Part shown: positions 8,606 to 18,116 of the stretch, piece by piece | How positions within the stretch are numbered: the stretch's first letter is position 1 | How the letters are laid out: each line of letters begins with the position of its first letter | NCBI GenBank assembly: GCA_944325195.1 | Contig: CALUZB010000004.1 | Span: 186,001-250,000, forward strand | DNA: 64,000 nucleotides | Origin: an uncultured Desulfovibrionaceae bacterium | Lineage (GTDB): Bacteria > Desulfobacterota > Desulfovibrionia > Desulfovibrionales > Desulfovibrionaceae | Direction: 5' to 3' | The notes under the pieces: model-generated | What the model was told of the DNA's origin: nothing | The model's input: the letters and a program-made list of their open reading frames with translations, nothing else | Databases searched by the model: none | Made by a program: the position numbers and the translations under genes

Positions 8606-8686
8606 AGCGGCCTGAACGGTAACAGGCAGACGGCTGAAAACCCTGATTACGACTTTCAGCCGGGCGCCCTGTTTCATCAGGCCGCT
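8606..8686 (-). terminator. Large hairpin at the end of ybaK
   Basis: Nested inverted repeats: outer arms AGCGGCCTGA (8606-8615) and TCAGGCCGCT (8677-8686), and an inner stem GGCTGAAA (8632-8639) and TTTCAGCC (8654-8661). The ybaK stop codon lies inside the outer arm. The position suggests a terminator or 3'-end stabiliser; the T-run is poor. Confidence 0.45.
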
Positions 8687-9150
8687 ATTGACGCCACATC
8701 AGCGCCAAGAGCCTCAATCAAAGCCGCCGGGGCCACTTCAATCTGCAGCCCCCGGCCACCGCCGTTGATGAATATCGCTTCATAATTTAACGCAAGTTCA
8801 TCAAGCACCACCGGGGTCATTTTCTTCCGCCCAAGCGGGCTGATTCCCCCCACAACATATCCGGTTGCTTTTTCCGCATCCGGAACAGGCATCATTTGGG
8901 CAGTCTTACCCTTGAAAAGATGCGCCAGCTTTTTCATGCTCAATTCCCGGTCAGACGGAACAAGCGCGCAAACCGGCTTGCCGTCCACCAGGGTCATCAG
9001 GGTCTTGAATACCCTGCCTGCTTCAACCCCAAGCTCCTCAGCCGCCTGAATTCCGATTTTCCTGGCAGTCTTATCATAATTGTATTCCACCAGGCGATAC
9101 TTGACCTTTTTAGCGTCCAACGCCTGGGTGGCGCGGGTCGATTTAGCCAT
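8677..9150 (-). CDS. ybaK: Cys-tRNA(Pro)/Cys-tRNA(Cys) deacylase YbaK family
   Basis: A 157-residue single-domain trans-editing enzyme, expected to remove cysteine wrongly attached to tRNA-Pro. Family features are the VFKTLMTLVDGKPVCALVP segment with the key lysine, a central LSMKKLAHLF helix, GYVVGGISPLG with its conserved glycines, and the FINGGGRGLQIEVAP segment near the C-terminus. AAGGAG stands 6 bases before the ATG. It is a single-gene unit on the minus strand, divergent from murA. Confidence 0.93.
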   Translation of the reverse strand: MAKSTRATQALDAKKVKYRLVEYNYDKTARKIGIQAAEELGVEAGRVFKTLMTLVDGKPVCALVPSDRELSMKKLAHLFKGKTAQMMPVPDAEKATGYVVGGISPLGRKKMTPVVLDELALNYEAIFINGGGRGLQIEVAPAALIEALGADVASIAA

Positions 9151-9332
9151 AATTTTCTCCTTAACTCATTTTCGTCATTGCATCTCACAGTTCTTCTTTA
9201 GTGCAGTGCAGGCAACCGTCCGTGATGATTAAGGAACTGGGTGCAATAACCGGCATTGCCATTGCCCTGCAAATACATTATTGTTTACAGGGGGTTTTGG
9301 CAACTAAGCATTTCATATTCCAGGATTGAGTT

Positions 9333-10652
9333 ATGGATAAATTGATTATTCAGGGCGGAGTTCCCCTGCATGGTGAAGTTATAATCAGCGGAGCCAAAAA
9401 TGCCGCATTGCCCATTCTTCTGGCCTCCATTCTGGTTGATGAACCTATTGTCTTCCATAATGTGCCGCATTTACGCGACATTAACACCACCCTTAATCTG
9501 CTTAGTATTTTAGGCTGTGAAGCGAAATTCGATGAAAGATACTTGCCCCCGGTTCCAGGCCGGACAGTGGCTGCCCCGGCAGAACACCCCGGTTCCGGTG
9601 GTGTAGTTCGTACCCAGCCATGCCGATTAAGCCATGAGGCTCCTTATGACCTGGTAAAAACCATGCGGGCATCAGTGCTGTGCCTGGGCCCGTTGTTGGC
9701 CAGATTGGGTAAAGCCAAGGTCGCTTTGCCTGGCGGCTGCGCCATAGGAGCGCGCCCGGTGAACCTGCATCTGAGCGCCCTGGAAAAAATGGGAGCGGAA
9801 TTTGAGCTGGATGAAGGCTATATTTACGGGAAATGCCCCAATGGACTGAAAGGCGCGCACATTAATTTCGACTTCCCTACAGTGGGCGGCACTGAAAACT
9901 TATTGATGGCGGCAACCCTGGCTGCCGGAGAAACCATACTGGAAAACGCCGCCAGAGAACCGGAGGTGGTTGATCTTGCCAAATTCCTGATCGCTTGCGG
10001 CGCGGATATTTCCGGGCACGGTTCAAGCATCATCAAAATCAAAGGCGTGCCAAGGCTGAAAGGAACCAGCTACAGCATCATGCCCGATCGTATTGAGGCC
10101 GGCACATTTATGATTGCAGCAGCTATCACCGACGGTGAACTGCTGATCAAAAACTGCCCCATTCAAGACATGGAAGCGGTTGTGCTGAAGCTTATGGATA
10201 TGGGAGTCAAATTTGAACCCAAACCGGACGGCATCCTGGTAAGCCGTGACAGCCACGGCTTACGCGGCACAGAGATTAAAACGCAACCGCACCCCGGTTT
10301 CCCCACCGACATGCAAGCCCAGATAATGGCGCTGATGTGCACCGCCAACGGGCCAAGCCTGGTTGAGGAAAGTATCTTTGAAAACCGTTTCATGCATGTG
10401 CTTGAGTTGGTACGCATGGGCGCCGACATCCGCCTTTCCGGCCACACCGCTCTGGTAAAAGGCTCATCCTGCTTAAAAGGAGCGCCGGTTATGGCCTCAG
10501 ATCTGCGAGCCAGCGCCTCACTGGTTCTGGCCGGGCTTGCTGCCGGTGGACAAACAGAAATACAGCGCATATACCATCTGGACAGAGGCTATGAGCGCAT
10601 GGAAGAAAAACTGATTCCGGTGGGAGCGCGCATTAAACGGGTTAAAGAATAA
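9333..10652 (+). CDS. murA: UDP-N-acetylglucosamine 1-carboxyvinyltransferase MurA
   Basis: First committed step of peptidoglycan synthesis: transfer of enolpyruvate from PEP to UDP-GlcNAc in the cytoplasm. The 439 residues show the two-lobed MurA pattern with K22 in [10 protein letters not shown]112 in KTMRAS, the fosfomycin-target cysteine C136 in [13 protein letters not shown], and the late FPTDMQAQ and [13 protein letters not shown] segments. The cysteine falls about 20 positions later than in E. coli (C115) because of a Pro/Gly/Ala-rich insertion around residues 73-95. comEC follows after 2 bases. Confidence 0.96.
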   Translation: MDKLIIQGGVPLHGEVIISGAKNAALPILLASILVDEPIVFHNVPHLRDINTTLNLLSILGCEAKFDERYLPPVPGRTVAAPAEHPGSGGVVRTQPCRLSHEAPYDLVKTMRASVLCLGPLLARLGKAKVALPGGCAIGARPVNLHLSALEKMGAEFELDEGYIYGKCPNGLKGAHINFDFPTVGGTENLLMAATLAAGETILENAAREPEVVDLAKFLIACGADISGHGSSIIKIKGVPRLKGTSYSIMPDRIEAGTFMIAAAITDGELLIKNCPIQDMEAVVLKLMDMGVKFEPKPDGILVSRDSHGLRGTEIKTQPHPGFPTDMQAQIMALMCTANGPSLVEESIFENRFMHVLELVRMGADIRLSGHTALVKGSSCLKGAPVMASDLRASASLVLAGLAAGGQTEIQRIYHLDRGYERMEEKLIPVGARIKRVKE

Positions 10653-10654
10653 CC

Positions 10655-13375
10655 GTGCCGGAGAATTACCGTACCCGTCCGCTGCTTGCGTGGCAGATAA
10701 TTCTGATGTTCACCGCGCTTGGCACTCTGGTTCCCCTGTTGGGCGGTATTGCTCCGGTAGCGGCGGTTCCACTGCTTTTTGCCGCATTTCTTAAGCTCCA
10801 TTCAGATTTTGAACTGCATACGCTTCTTGTACATTTGCTTTTCTATTGTGTCGGTTTCGGACTGGGCTGGCTGGCCGCCGCCCTGACAATGACCAAACCT
10901 GCAGACTTGCCCCCTTGGGTGGATCAAGAGTCCCCGCAGAGAGTTCGCGCTGTGGTGGAGCAGGTTGATGCTCTGCCGGGAGAAAGAATGCGCATCATTC
11001 TGTCGGAAGTATCTCCGCTTGCGCTTACCGGTTTAACTGAAAGAGAACCGCCGCCTCTTCCCGCCAAACTGGCCTGGACCTGGCTGCGTCCGGATACGGA
11101 ACCGCCTTTACCGGGTCAGACCATTGAAGTGGATTTGCGCATTAAACGGGTAAGCGGCATGCAAAATCCGGGCACCTTTGACATTGAAGAATATTGGCTG
11201 GAAAAGGGAGTAGCTTTTCGGGCCTGGACACAACAAGAAAAAGGTAACTTTACGGTAATTGAGCCCGCGCCGTTCTGGCAAACGGCCAGAAGCCGGCTGC
11301 AACACAGAATGTTTGAAGCGCTTTTCCCTAAAAATGATGACTTGGCGGAAGAGTACCGGCAGCCTGTCACCATTTCCGGCGGCAAAGCAATTATTCCGGC
11401 TTTACTGACAGGCAACAAATACTATCTGACCAGTCGCCAACTTGAATTATTCGCTGCGGCCTCTCTTTCGCACAGCCTGGCTTTATCCGGCTTGCACCTG
11501 GGCTTGATGGCCGGTATGGGCACGGCCCTGGCCTTTGCAGTTTGCCGGCTCTGCCCGCAAATCATGCTCACTGTTCCCCGCGCCAAACTGGCTGTCGCCT
11601 TTGCCGCCCCGCTTGTATTGATTTATTTGTGGCTCGGCGGCCTTACTCCTTCTTTATTGCGCTCTGCTCTCATGTTCGCCTGCATGGGCTGGCTGCTTTG
11701 GCGGGGGCGGCCGCATATAATTATGGATGGTCTCCTCTGGGCTTTGCTGATTATGCTCATCATCAACCCAACCGCCCTGCACGATTTACGTTTACAACTT
11801 TCCGCCACCTGCATTGCCGCCATTGCCCTTGTTTTGCCTTACGCTTTACGGATTTCCGGACAACTGTTTCCGGGGCATCGGCGCAGCCGGCATTATTTAC
11901 GTGGAATAACCAGTTTACTGATTATTTCTCTGGCTATTCAAATAGTGCTTCTGCCGCTGCAAACCTGGAGTTTCGGACAGGCCACTCCCTGGTTTATTCT
12001 GAATCTGATTTGGTTACCTGTACTTTCCGGTGTGGTTTTCCCTCTTTCTGTTTTCGGGTTACTGCTCAGCCTTATCCCGGGCCTAGAGCCCGCCGCCGGT
12101 TGGATTTTCAATTCAGCCGCTTTGCCGGGAGACCTTCTCTTCTCCCTGCTGGAATGGCTGGATAAGGCCAACGCGCTTTATGCCCCGGCAGTTGTCCGCC
12201 CGGCCCCTCAGGCAGCCCTGGCATACTGGCTGGTTATCTTTGTATTGACGGCGCTGGGAGCAAGCATGTCCAACTCTGACATGCCGCCCCAACAGAGGGA
12301 AAAAGCGTCTGCACAACCTACTATGTCGGGCGGGTTAATTCAAATCATAAAAAACCGGTGGAGCGCCGTTCTGTCAGAAGAGTCCAGGCTACCTACGCCA
12401 AAACCATTATTACTGGTTATCCTGACAATCGGCTGGCTGCTGAGCGTTTATTGCTTGCTCGAACGCTGGCAGGCAGAACACCCGCCTGGTCCGCGTCTCA
12501 GCTTAATTGATGTGGGCCAGGGTCAGGCCGTTTTATTTGAAGGCATGGAAGGGCAACGCATTCTTGTCGATGGCGGCGGCTTAAGAAGCTCAACTTTCGA
12601 TGTAGGCAAAAGTGTATTGGCTCCTGCCCTGACCTTCAACCGGCCGCCCTATCTTACGGCGGTTATCAATACCCACCCGGACACAGACCATATCGGCGGT
12701 TTGGTTTATCTGTTCCAAAAATTTCAGATTGATGAGCTATATCTGGGACAAGGTTTACCCAACAAGGAATATGGCGAATATGTTGAGCAAATTCTGACTA
12801 AGCACGGCTTTGTCGGAGCACATGCCCCTAAACTGCTGCGGGAAGGAGATGAGTTGCCGCTTGACAGCAGCCATACCTTACTAACCTTGTATCCGCCACT
12901 GAAATTCAGTAAAGCCGAAAATACGGAAATAATCGTGCACAAATCCAACAACCAGTCTATTGTGCTTCAGCTCAAATCAGATGCAAAAGGGCTGGCTGTA
13001 ACCTGTGGGGATATTGAGAGAAGCGGAATAAAAAATCTGCTTGAAAATGATGGAACAGCCCCCGACTGGAGTCTGAAATCAGAGGTTCTGATTCTGCCGC
13101 ATCATGGTTCCAAAAACGGATTCAATGCAGATTTTTATGATGCGGTTTCTCCTGAGTTAATCCTGGTAAGCGCGGGGTTCGGCAATCAATGGGGATTTCC
13201 GGTTCCGGCAATAAGAGCTGAGTTTGCCCGACGGAATATCCCGCTTTATTCCACCTCCGACTATGGGCAGATTACCGTGCAGTGGAATAAGCAAGGTAGC
13301 AAAGAGGTAATTCTTGCCCGCCCACACCCCTTGGGATATCGTCTGCAGCAGACTCCAGAGCAGCCTTTGAGGTGA
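10655..13375 (+). CDS. comEC: ComEC/Rec2-type DNA internalisation channel
   Basis: A 906-residue inner-membrane protein with the full ComEC plan: an N-terminal membrane hairpin, a soluble DUF4131-type domain (about 85-200), the polytopic competence domain with the signature SHSLALSGLHLGL (about 270-283), and a C-terminal metallo-beta-lactamase domain starting near residue 615 (SLIDVGQGQAVL) with HPDTDH (674-679) and LPHHGSKNGFN. In transforming bacteria ComEC passes single-stranded DNA across the inner membrane; the MBL domain is thought to degrade the other strand. The start is a GTG 2 bases after the murA stop, with only a weak ribosome site, suggesting coupling to murA. Other competence genes are not in the window. 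Confidence 0.93.
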   Translation: MPENYRTRPLLAWQIILMFTALGTLVPLLGGIAPVAAVPLLFAAFLKLHSDFELHTLLVHLLFYCVGFGLGWLAAALTMTKPADLPPWVDQESPQRVRAVVEQVDALPGERMRIILSEVSPLALTGLTEREPPPLPAKLAWTWLRPDTEPPLPGQTIEVDLRIKRVSGMQNPGTFDIEEYWLEKGVAFRAWTQQEKGNFTVIEPAPFWQTARSRLQHRMFEALFPKNDDLAEEYRQPVTISGGKAIIPALLTGNKYYLTSRQLELFAAASLSHSLALSGLHLGLMAGMGTALAFAVCRLCPQIMLTVPRAKLAVAFAAPLVLIYLWLGGLTPSLLRSALMFACMGWLLWRGRPHIIMDGLLWALLIMLIINPTALHDLRLQLSATCIAAIALVLPYALRISGQLFPGHRRSRHYLRGITSLLIISLAIQIVLLPLQTWSFGQATPWFILNLIWLPVLSGVVFPLSVFGLLLSLIPGLEPAAGWIFNSAALPGDLLFSLLEWLDKANALYAPAVVRPAPQAALAYWLVIFVLTALGASMSNSDMPPQQREKASAQPTMSGGLIQIIKNRWSAVLSEESRLPTPKPLLLVILTIGWLLSVYCLLERWQAEHPPGPRLSLIDVGQGQAVLFEGMEGQRILVDGGGLRSSTFDVGKSVLAPALTFNRPPYLTAVINTHPDTDHIGGLVYLFQKFQIDELYLGQGLPNKEYGEYVEQILTKHGFVGAHAPKLLREGDELPLDSSHTLLTLYPPLKFSKAENTEIIVHKSNNQSIVLQLKSDAKGLAVTCGDIERSGIKNLLENDGTAPDWSLKSEVLILPHHGSKNGFNADFYDAVSPELILVSAGFGNQWGFPVPAIRAEFARRNIPLYSTSDYGQITVQWNKQGSKEVILARPHPLGYRLQQTPEQPLR

Positions 13376-13467
13376 GGCCGAACGAAACCGGGGATTGGCA
13401 AGAGAGTCCCTTGTTTATTGCCGGCCAAGCTTTACAGCCTGCAGCAGGCACAAGGCTATAACGCGAT

Positions 13468-13498
13468 AAAGCCCGCTGCGATACGTGCAACGGGCTTT
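13468..13498. terminator. Terminator between comEC and fliN
   Basis: AAAGCCCG (13468-13475) and CGGGCTTT (13491-13498) form an 8-bp stem with a 15-base loop between convergent comEC and fliN. It probably serves both transcripts. A second small G+C hairpin (13607-13623) lies closer to fliN. Confidence 0.65.
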
Positions 13499-13641
13499 TG
13501 AGCCTGTTTAATTCCAAGAGGAAATAAAGCTGGACGTTTGGCAAACTAAACGCCTTGCGGCCCGGCCGCTTTATACACAGCGTACAATCGTCACCTCACA
13601 TCGCCCTGCCCCGGTGCGGGGCATTCCAAAGTTGAAATACT

Positions 13642-14163
13642 TCAGCCAAGCTGTTTTACCCGTTCAATCGGGCTGATAATGTCCGTCAGACGCACACCGA
13701 ATTTTTCGTTAATCACCACAGCCTCGCCCCGGGCAACCAACTTGCCGTTAACAAACACTTCTAAAGGTTCCCCGGCAAGTTTGTTCAATTCCACCACAGA
13801 CCCCTGACCAAGCTGGAGCAATTCGTTAATCAGCAAACGGGTACGCCCCAACTCTGCGGATACGTCCAAAGGAATATCCAGGATAAAATCCAGTTCCCTT
13901 CTTCCCGATTCCGGCCTTGGCGCTTTGGCTTCTTCAGTGAAATCCGCGAATTTGGCTTCCTGTGCAGTTTGCGCGAAGAAAGTCTGCTCTTTTTCTTTTT
14001 TCAATTGTTCCTGTTCATCAGAGGCAAGCGCGGCAGCCCATTCGGCGGCCAGCGCATCATCATCTGATCCGCCGGAGCCCGCCGCATCGGCGGTCGCGTC
14101 AGCTTCCTGATCCTCAAGCGCGGCGGCCCATTCGGCAGCCAATTTATCCTGATCGTCACTCAT
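13642..14163 (-). CDS. fliN: Flagellar motor switch protein FliN
   Basis: C-ring component that binds CheY-P and helps set rotation direction. The last 85 residues of the 173-residue chain are the SpoA/FliN domain: LDFILDIPLDVSAELGRTR, LLQLGQGSVVELNKLAGEP, VFVNGKLVARGEAVV and FGVRLTDI. The N-terminal half is acidic, alanine-rich and carries a duplicated LAAEWAAAL motif (about residues 8-16 and 37-45) with a low-complexity link between the copies. The frame is open further upstream, but the ATG giving MSDDQDK is preferred because it has a plausible ribosome site and leaves 58 bases after fliL. It is the last gene of the era-fliN operon. Confidence 0.93.
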   Translation of the reverse strand: MSDDQDKLAAEWAAALEDQEADATADAAGSGGSDDDALAAEWAAALASDEQEQLKKEKEQTFFAQTAQEAKFADFTEEAKAPRPESGRRELDFILDIPLDVSAELGRTRLLINELLQLGQGSVVELNKLAGEPLEVFVNGKLVARGEAVVINEKFGVRLTDIISPIERVKQLG

Positions 14164-14221
14164 AACTTTACCTGTCAATTGTATAATAAGCCTGTATCTT
14201 AAATATTCAGGCCTGGTCAAA

Positions 14222-14716
14222 TTACTGGATTACTATCTCCACAAAATAAACCCGTGCAACTTTCGGGCCGCCTAATATCTGGTTCAGCCGTTCCACAATT
14301 TCATTTTTGAGCAATATCTTGCTTTCCGCCGGGGCGAGATCCGCATAAGATTTGCTGGAGAGCAGCAGATTAACCGCATCCCGCACTTTTGCAGTGCTGT
14401 TTTGCAATTCCTCTGCAGCCTGCTCGCTGTTTACCTCCACTTCCAATGTAAGTTTGATATAACGGCGTCCCAAGGGATCGGACAAATTAACCATGAACGT
14501 AGGTAACGGCACAACAATATTACTGCCGCCTGTTGATTCTTCAACATTGCCCTGAGCCTGTGCCGTGGTTTGTGTTTCCGCAGTCGTTCCCGATTCCATA
14601 ACCATGGGCAGAAGATACTTCCAAACGGCAAAGCCAACCCCCGCAAGCAGAATCAACAAGATCAGTATCTTGAGGAATTTACCTTTTTTCTTTTTTGGCG
14701 CTTCATCTTCAGGCAT
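14222..14716 (-). CDS. fliL: Flagellar basal body-associated protein FliL
   Basis: A 164-residue single-pass inner-membrane protein that surrounds or supports the stator. A lysine-rich N-terminus (KKKKGKFLK) is followed by one membrane helix (about residues 17-37), a Thr/Gln-rich linker and the periplasmic FliL domain with VPLPTFMVNLSDPLGRRYIK and the ending VYFVEIVIQ. A TTG codon two positions upstream abuts the GGAGG, so the ATG with 6-base spacing is the better start. It lies between the second motB and fliN. Confidence 0.93.
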   Translation of the reverse strand: MPEDEAPKKKKGKFLKILILLILLAGVGFAVWKYLLPMVMESGTTAETQTTAQAQGNVEESTGGSNIVVPLPTFMVNLSDPLGRRYIKLTLEVEVNSEQAAEELQNSTAKVRDAVNLLLSSKSYADLAPAESKILLKNEIVERLNQILGGPKVARVYFVEIVIQ

Positions 14717-14792
14717 ATTCAACCTCCGGAACGTTTTAGAAATTTCATTATATATCTATTGGCGAAATTTTGCAAAATATGAAGCAAGGCTG

Positions 14793-15533
14793 TTAAGGGT
14801 AGCTTCCCAACCATTGCTCATTTTTCAACATAATTTCCACTCGTCTGTTTTTTGCGCGCCCCTCCGGGCTGGAGTTGGTTACCGCCGGACGATCTGCCCC
14901 ATAGGCACTGATGGAAAAGCGATTGGGTTTCAAGGCCTTGCCGACATTGGCTTCATACAGGAAATAGTCCAAAACGGAAAGCGCCCGCAAGGCGGAAAGC
15001 TCATAACTGTCCATGCCCCTGACTTGATCGTCGGTATGGGCTGAAATATTAATATCCTGATTGGCATAGAGCAGCACATCGTAAAGCGGAGCCAGAAAGC
15101 GTTTATTAGCTTCGCTAAGCGTATATTCCCCCGGAGCAAACAAAAGAGAGTCAGTCATTACAATCACTACGCCCTGTTCATTGAAAATGACATCTATATT
15201 GTCTTTTACCCATTCGCGATCCATTTCATCAGGCAGAGCATCCAAAGGAAACAGCAGATCCTTTATGCGCTCCCGGTTCAGTTCCATGGTGTCTGGTTCC
15301 CGCATATGGTTCAACACCATTAAAATGCGCTGCGGTATATTCCCTGACCTGGAGAAACTGATGTAATTGCGGGGGGAGAAAAATGAATCCACCTGCACAA
15401 ACAAGGTTTGGGTGAGCGACGACATACTGAGCAGCAACACGAAAAAAGTCAGCAGCAGGGTGATCAGATCGGCGAATGTAACCAGCCAGCCGGAACTTGG
15501 CCCGCTGTCTTTCCGGCGTCTTGAGCGGGCCAT
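14793..15533 (-). CDS. MotB-family stator protein, second copy
   Basis: A 246-residue protein with one N-terminal membrane helix carrying the ion-binding aspartate D22 in TFADLITLLLTFFVLL and a C-terminal OmpA/MotB peptidoglycan-binding domain (about 110-240; ISAHTDDQVRGMDSYELSALRA and NRRVEIML). It directly follows another MotB homologue, with stop and start overlapping as TGATG. It may form a mixed stator with its partner, or an alternative one. The MotB name is certain at family level; its relation to the first copy is not. Confidence 0.9.
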   Translation of the reverse strand: MARSRRRKDSGPSSGWLVTFADLITLLLTFFVLLLSMSSLTQTLFVQVDSFFSPRNYISFSRSGNIPQRILMVLNHMREPDTMELNRERIKDLLFPLDALPDEMDREWVKDNIDVIFNEQGVVIVMTDSLLFAPGEYTLSEANKRFLAPLYDVLLYANQDINISAHTDDQVRGMDSYELSALRALSVLDYFLYEANVGKALKPNRFSISAYGADRPAVTNSSPEGRAKNRRVEIMLKNEQWLGSYP

Positions 15534-16543
15534 CAGTTACCGACCTCACCGTTTTCAGGCGGCACTTGCGGCAATGGCGACAATCGGACCGGGGTGCTCT
15601 GACCGGATTGCTCTGCATCGCCTGGTTGCACGAGCTGAAAATATGACCGGTCAAAACTGTCTTCATCCTCCAGCGCCTCTGGCCGAACAATCGGAATAAT
15701 CTGTTCCGAACCGGATCTTTCCGGACGGGCCGGGAGATCCAACTCAAACCGGAATTCGTCTATCTCATAGCCTTTGTCTTCTTTGGGAGTAGTGACATGA
15801 TCAGGGCGAAAAGACTGTTTATTGTTGCGGCGATCCAGCACAATATCAACACGGCGGTTTATTTCACGATTTTCCGGGGTATTGTTCGATACCTTCGGCC
15901 GGTATTCACCGAACCCCTCATTCATTATGGTCAGTCCCGTCAGATTTTTGGAATTAAGGTATTCATACACTGTAAGCGCCCTGGCAAGAGACAGCTTCCA
16001 GGTCAAATTGCCGGCTGAGGGTTCAACATCCGCACGGGCATCATAGTATTCGTTTTGCGTTTCATCACGAAGGGTGGAAGCGTGCCCGGCCACCAGAACA
16101 GGGTATCCCAGATTCTGCAGTTCCGGAGAAATTCTGTCCAGCACATAACGGCCTTTTTCTGAAAGCAGACTGCTTCCAGGATCAAACAACGTTTCTTCCC
16201 CTATGGAAATAATCGCTACATAGCGGTTACTGTCCAGATTTAAGTCCAGGTGCTTGTCCTCCCAAATCATTTGGCGAAGGAACTCCAGTTTTCCGGTTTC
16301 CGGATCCATTGGACCGGGTTGCACGCTGTACCTGCTGTCCTTCATGCTCAACGGGTTGAACATGCCCGCTCCGATTGCATCGCCTCGGGTGGCAATGAGA
16401 AAATCACGCAACCGCCGTTCATCAATATAGGACATGCTGATCAGCAGCACGAAAAACGTTAATAACAAGGTCATCAGGTCTGAGTAAGTGATCATCCACG
16501 GGGGGATGCCGTCTGACGATTCGGTATTTTTTTCTCTGGCCAT
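15533..16543 (-). CDS. motB: MotB-family stator protein, first copy
   Basis: A 336-residue MotB with the membrane helix and ion-binding aspartate D22 in ITYSDLMTLLLTFFVLL and an OmpA-like domain (about 110-240) with VLVAGHAS, a SLARALTVYEYL segment and NRRVDIVL. It is longer than its tandem partner because of an extra C-terminal tail of about 85 residues, rich in acidic residues, proline and glutamine, after the peptidoglycan-binding domain. It lies 13 bases after motA, the usual motA-motB order, and overlaps the second motB by one base. Confidence 0.92.
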   Translation of the reverse strand: MAREKNTESSDGIPPWMITYSDLMTLLLTFFVLLISMSYIDERRLRDFLIATRGDAIGAGMFNPLSMKDSRYSVQPGPMDPETGKLEFLRQMIWEDKHLDLNLDSNRYVAIISIGEETLFDPGSSLLSEKGRYVLDRISPELQNLGYPVLVAGHASTLRDETQNEYYDARADVEPSAGNLTWKLSLARALTVYEYLNSKNLTGLTIMNEGFGEYRPKVSNNTPENREINRRVDIVLDRRNNKQSFRPDHVTTPKEDKGYEIDEFRFELDLPARPERSGSEQIIPIVRPEALEDEDSFDRSYFQLVQPGDAEQSGQSTPVRLSPLPQVPPENGEVGN

Positions 16544-16556
16544 ACCGCCAACCTTA

Positions 16557-17330
16557 TTATGTTGCCTTTCGCTGCTTGGGCGGTTGGAATGAGTTCAGCT
16601 TTTCCTGGATCAGGCGGGGGTTTTCGCCTTTGGCAATAGCCAGAATACCCTGCAACTGCATCTCCCTTAATTGCACTTCTTCAGAACTGCGGGTTTTCAA
16701 TTTATTTGCAACAGGAATGAACACAAGGTTGGCCAGAATAGCTCCGTAAAACGTGGTTACCAGGGCAACGGCCATGGCCGGGCCGATGGCACTGGGGTCA
16801 TCAAGGTTTTTCAACATAGCGACAAGCCCGATAACCGTACCGATCATCCCCAGCGCAGGAGCAAAAGTAGCCAAAGCGTTAATCAAATCTATGCCTGCTT
16901 GGTGACGATTTTCCAGATTTTCGATTTCTCCATTGAGAATTTCCTCGATAACCTGAGGCTCCAGACCATCCACTGTCAGTTGCATTCCCTTGCGCAGGTA
17001 GTCGTCGCCAATAGCGTTAACAGCGCCTTCCAGAGACAGAATGCCCTCACGGCGGGCCCTGTTCGCAAAGTCGATAAATTGGTCTATAACAATCTTTATG
17101 TCTATGGGCTTGGCGAAAAAAGCATTTTTCACGATCTTACCCAGATTTGCTACACCGCCCAATGGGGTGCTTGTTAATGTGGCGCCAAATGTTCCCCCTA
17201 ATACAATGGCCACGGAAGGAATATCCACGAAGGTCATGAACTTGTCCGTCATATCGCCTTCGCCCATCAGCATCCCCATAAGCACCAGGGAAAAAGAACA
17301 GAGCAATCCGATTAAAGTGGCTAAATCCAT
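16557..17330 (-). CDS. motA: Flagellar stator protein MotA
   Basis: The 257-residue partner of MotB in the ion channel that powers flagellar rotation. Four membrane helices are visible (about 2-22, 33-53, 148-170 and 182-203). The cytoplasmic loop carries RRARREG-type charged residues and an EEILNGEI segment, and the conserved FAPALGMIGTVIGLVAML leads helix 3. The length and the GPAMAVALVTTFYGAILANLVFIP segment are typical of the MotA/PomA group. The coupling ion cannot be read from the sequence. It sits 19 bases after yggS. Confidence 0.95.
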   Translation of the reverse strand: MDLATLIGLLCSFSLVLMGMLMGEGDMTDKFMTFVDIPSVAIVLGGTFGATLTSTPLGGVANLGKIVKNAFFAKPIDIKIVIDQFIDFANRARREGILSLEGAVNAIGDDYLRKGMQLTVDGLEPQVIEEILNGEIENLENRHQAGIDLINALATFAPALGMIGTVIGLVAMLKNLDDPSAIGPAMAVALVTTFYGAILANLVFIPVANKLKTRSSEEVQLREMQLQGILAIAKGENPRLIQEKLNSFQPPKQRKAT

Positions 17331-17349
17331 AGCATCAGCCCCTTAAGCT

Positions 17350-18111
17350 CTAAGCATAGTTGCGTTGACCGAAAATGCCTGTTCCCACCCTTACCAGAGT
17401 GGCGCCTTCGGATATTGCTGTTTCAAAATCTTGCGACATACCCATTGAAAGCTCCGGCAGGCTCCCTTTTCCAAATTTAATTTCCATGGCATCCCTTAAT
17501 TCGCGCAATTCAGCAAAATAACGACGAGCATTTTCCGGCGGGCCGTCAAACGGCGGAATGCACATAAGCCCTTTCAGACTCAGGAAAGATAACCCAACGA
17601 TCTGCTCAATCAAGGCGGGCAGGTCAGATGCTGATATTCCGGACTTCTGGTCTTCATGCCCGATGTTCACCTGAATCAGAACCCCCTGTGTTTTCTTATC
17701 GGAACAACCGGGCATCTTATGCAGCTCACCGCTTTCAGTCAGTTGCTCCATGCGCCTATGCAAGGCTTGAGCCACCTTGAGGGAATCGACGGAATGAATC
17801 AATTCAAAACGTCCAGCGGCCTCTCTGGCCTTTCTGCTTTGCAAATGCCCGATAAAATGCCACTGAATGCCCGCCCTTACGGCCGGGTCAACAGATGCAT
17901 CTCCACTCATAAGGTCAAGCTTGGGCAATGCTTCCTGGATATAGCTTTCACCGAACCTGGTTTGTCCCAGGCGCGCCGCCTCAGCGATCAGGCTGTACGG
18001 GTGTGTTTTGGATACAGCGATCAGAGTCACATCGCCGGAATTACGCCCTGAGCTTTTACATGCGTTAGTTATCCGCTCTTGAATTTGTTTCAGACGAACA
18101 GCCAAATCCAT
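17350..18111 (-). CDS. YggS-type pyridoxal phosphate homeostasis protein
   Basis: A 253-residue single-domain TIM-barrel PLP carrier. The PLP lysine is K35 in VSKTHP; other family marks are FGESYIQEA, WHFIGHLQSRKAR, VQVN-like LIQVNIG, GLMCIPP, LSMGMSQDFETAI and GATLVRVGTGIFG. These proteins hold and deliver PLP and affect amino acid balance; no catalytic activity is known. It lies 5 bases after era and 19 before motA. Family certain, cellular role here inferred. Confidence 0.95.
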   Translation of the reverse strand: MDLAVRLKQIQERITNACKSSGRNSGDVTLIAVSKTHPYSLIAEAARLGQTRFGESYIQEALPKLDLMSGDASVDPAVRAGIQWHFIGHLQSRKAREAAGRFELIHSVDSLKVAQALHRRMEQLTESGELHKMPGCSDKKTQGVLIQVNIGHEDQKSGISASDLPALIEQIVGLSFLSLKGLMCIPPFDGPPENARRYFAELRELRDAMEIKFGKGSLPELSMGMSQDFETAISEGATLVRVGTGIFGQRNYA

Positions 18112-18116
18112 TGTGA

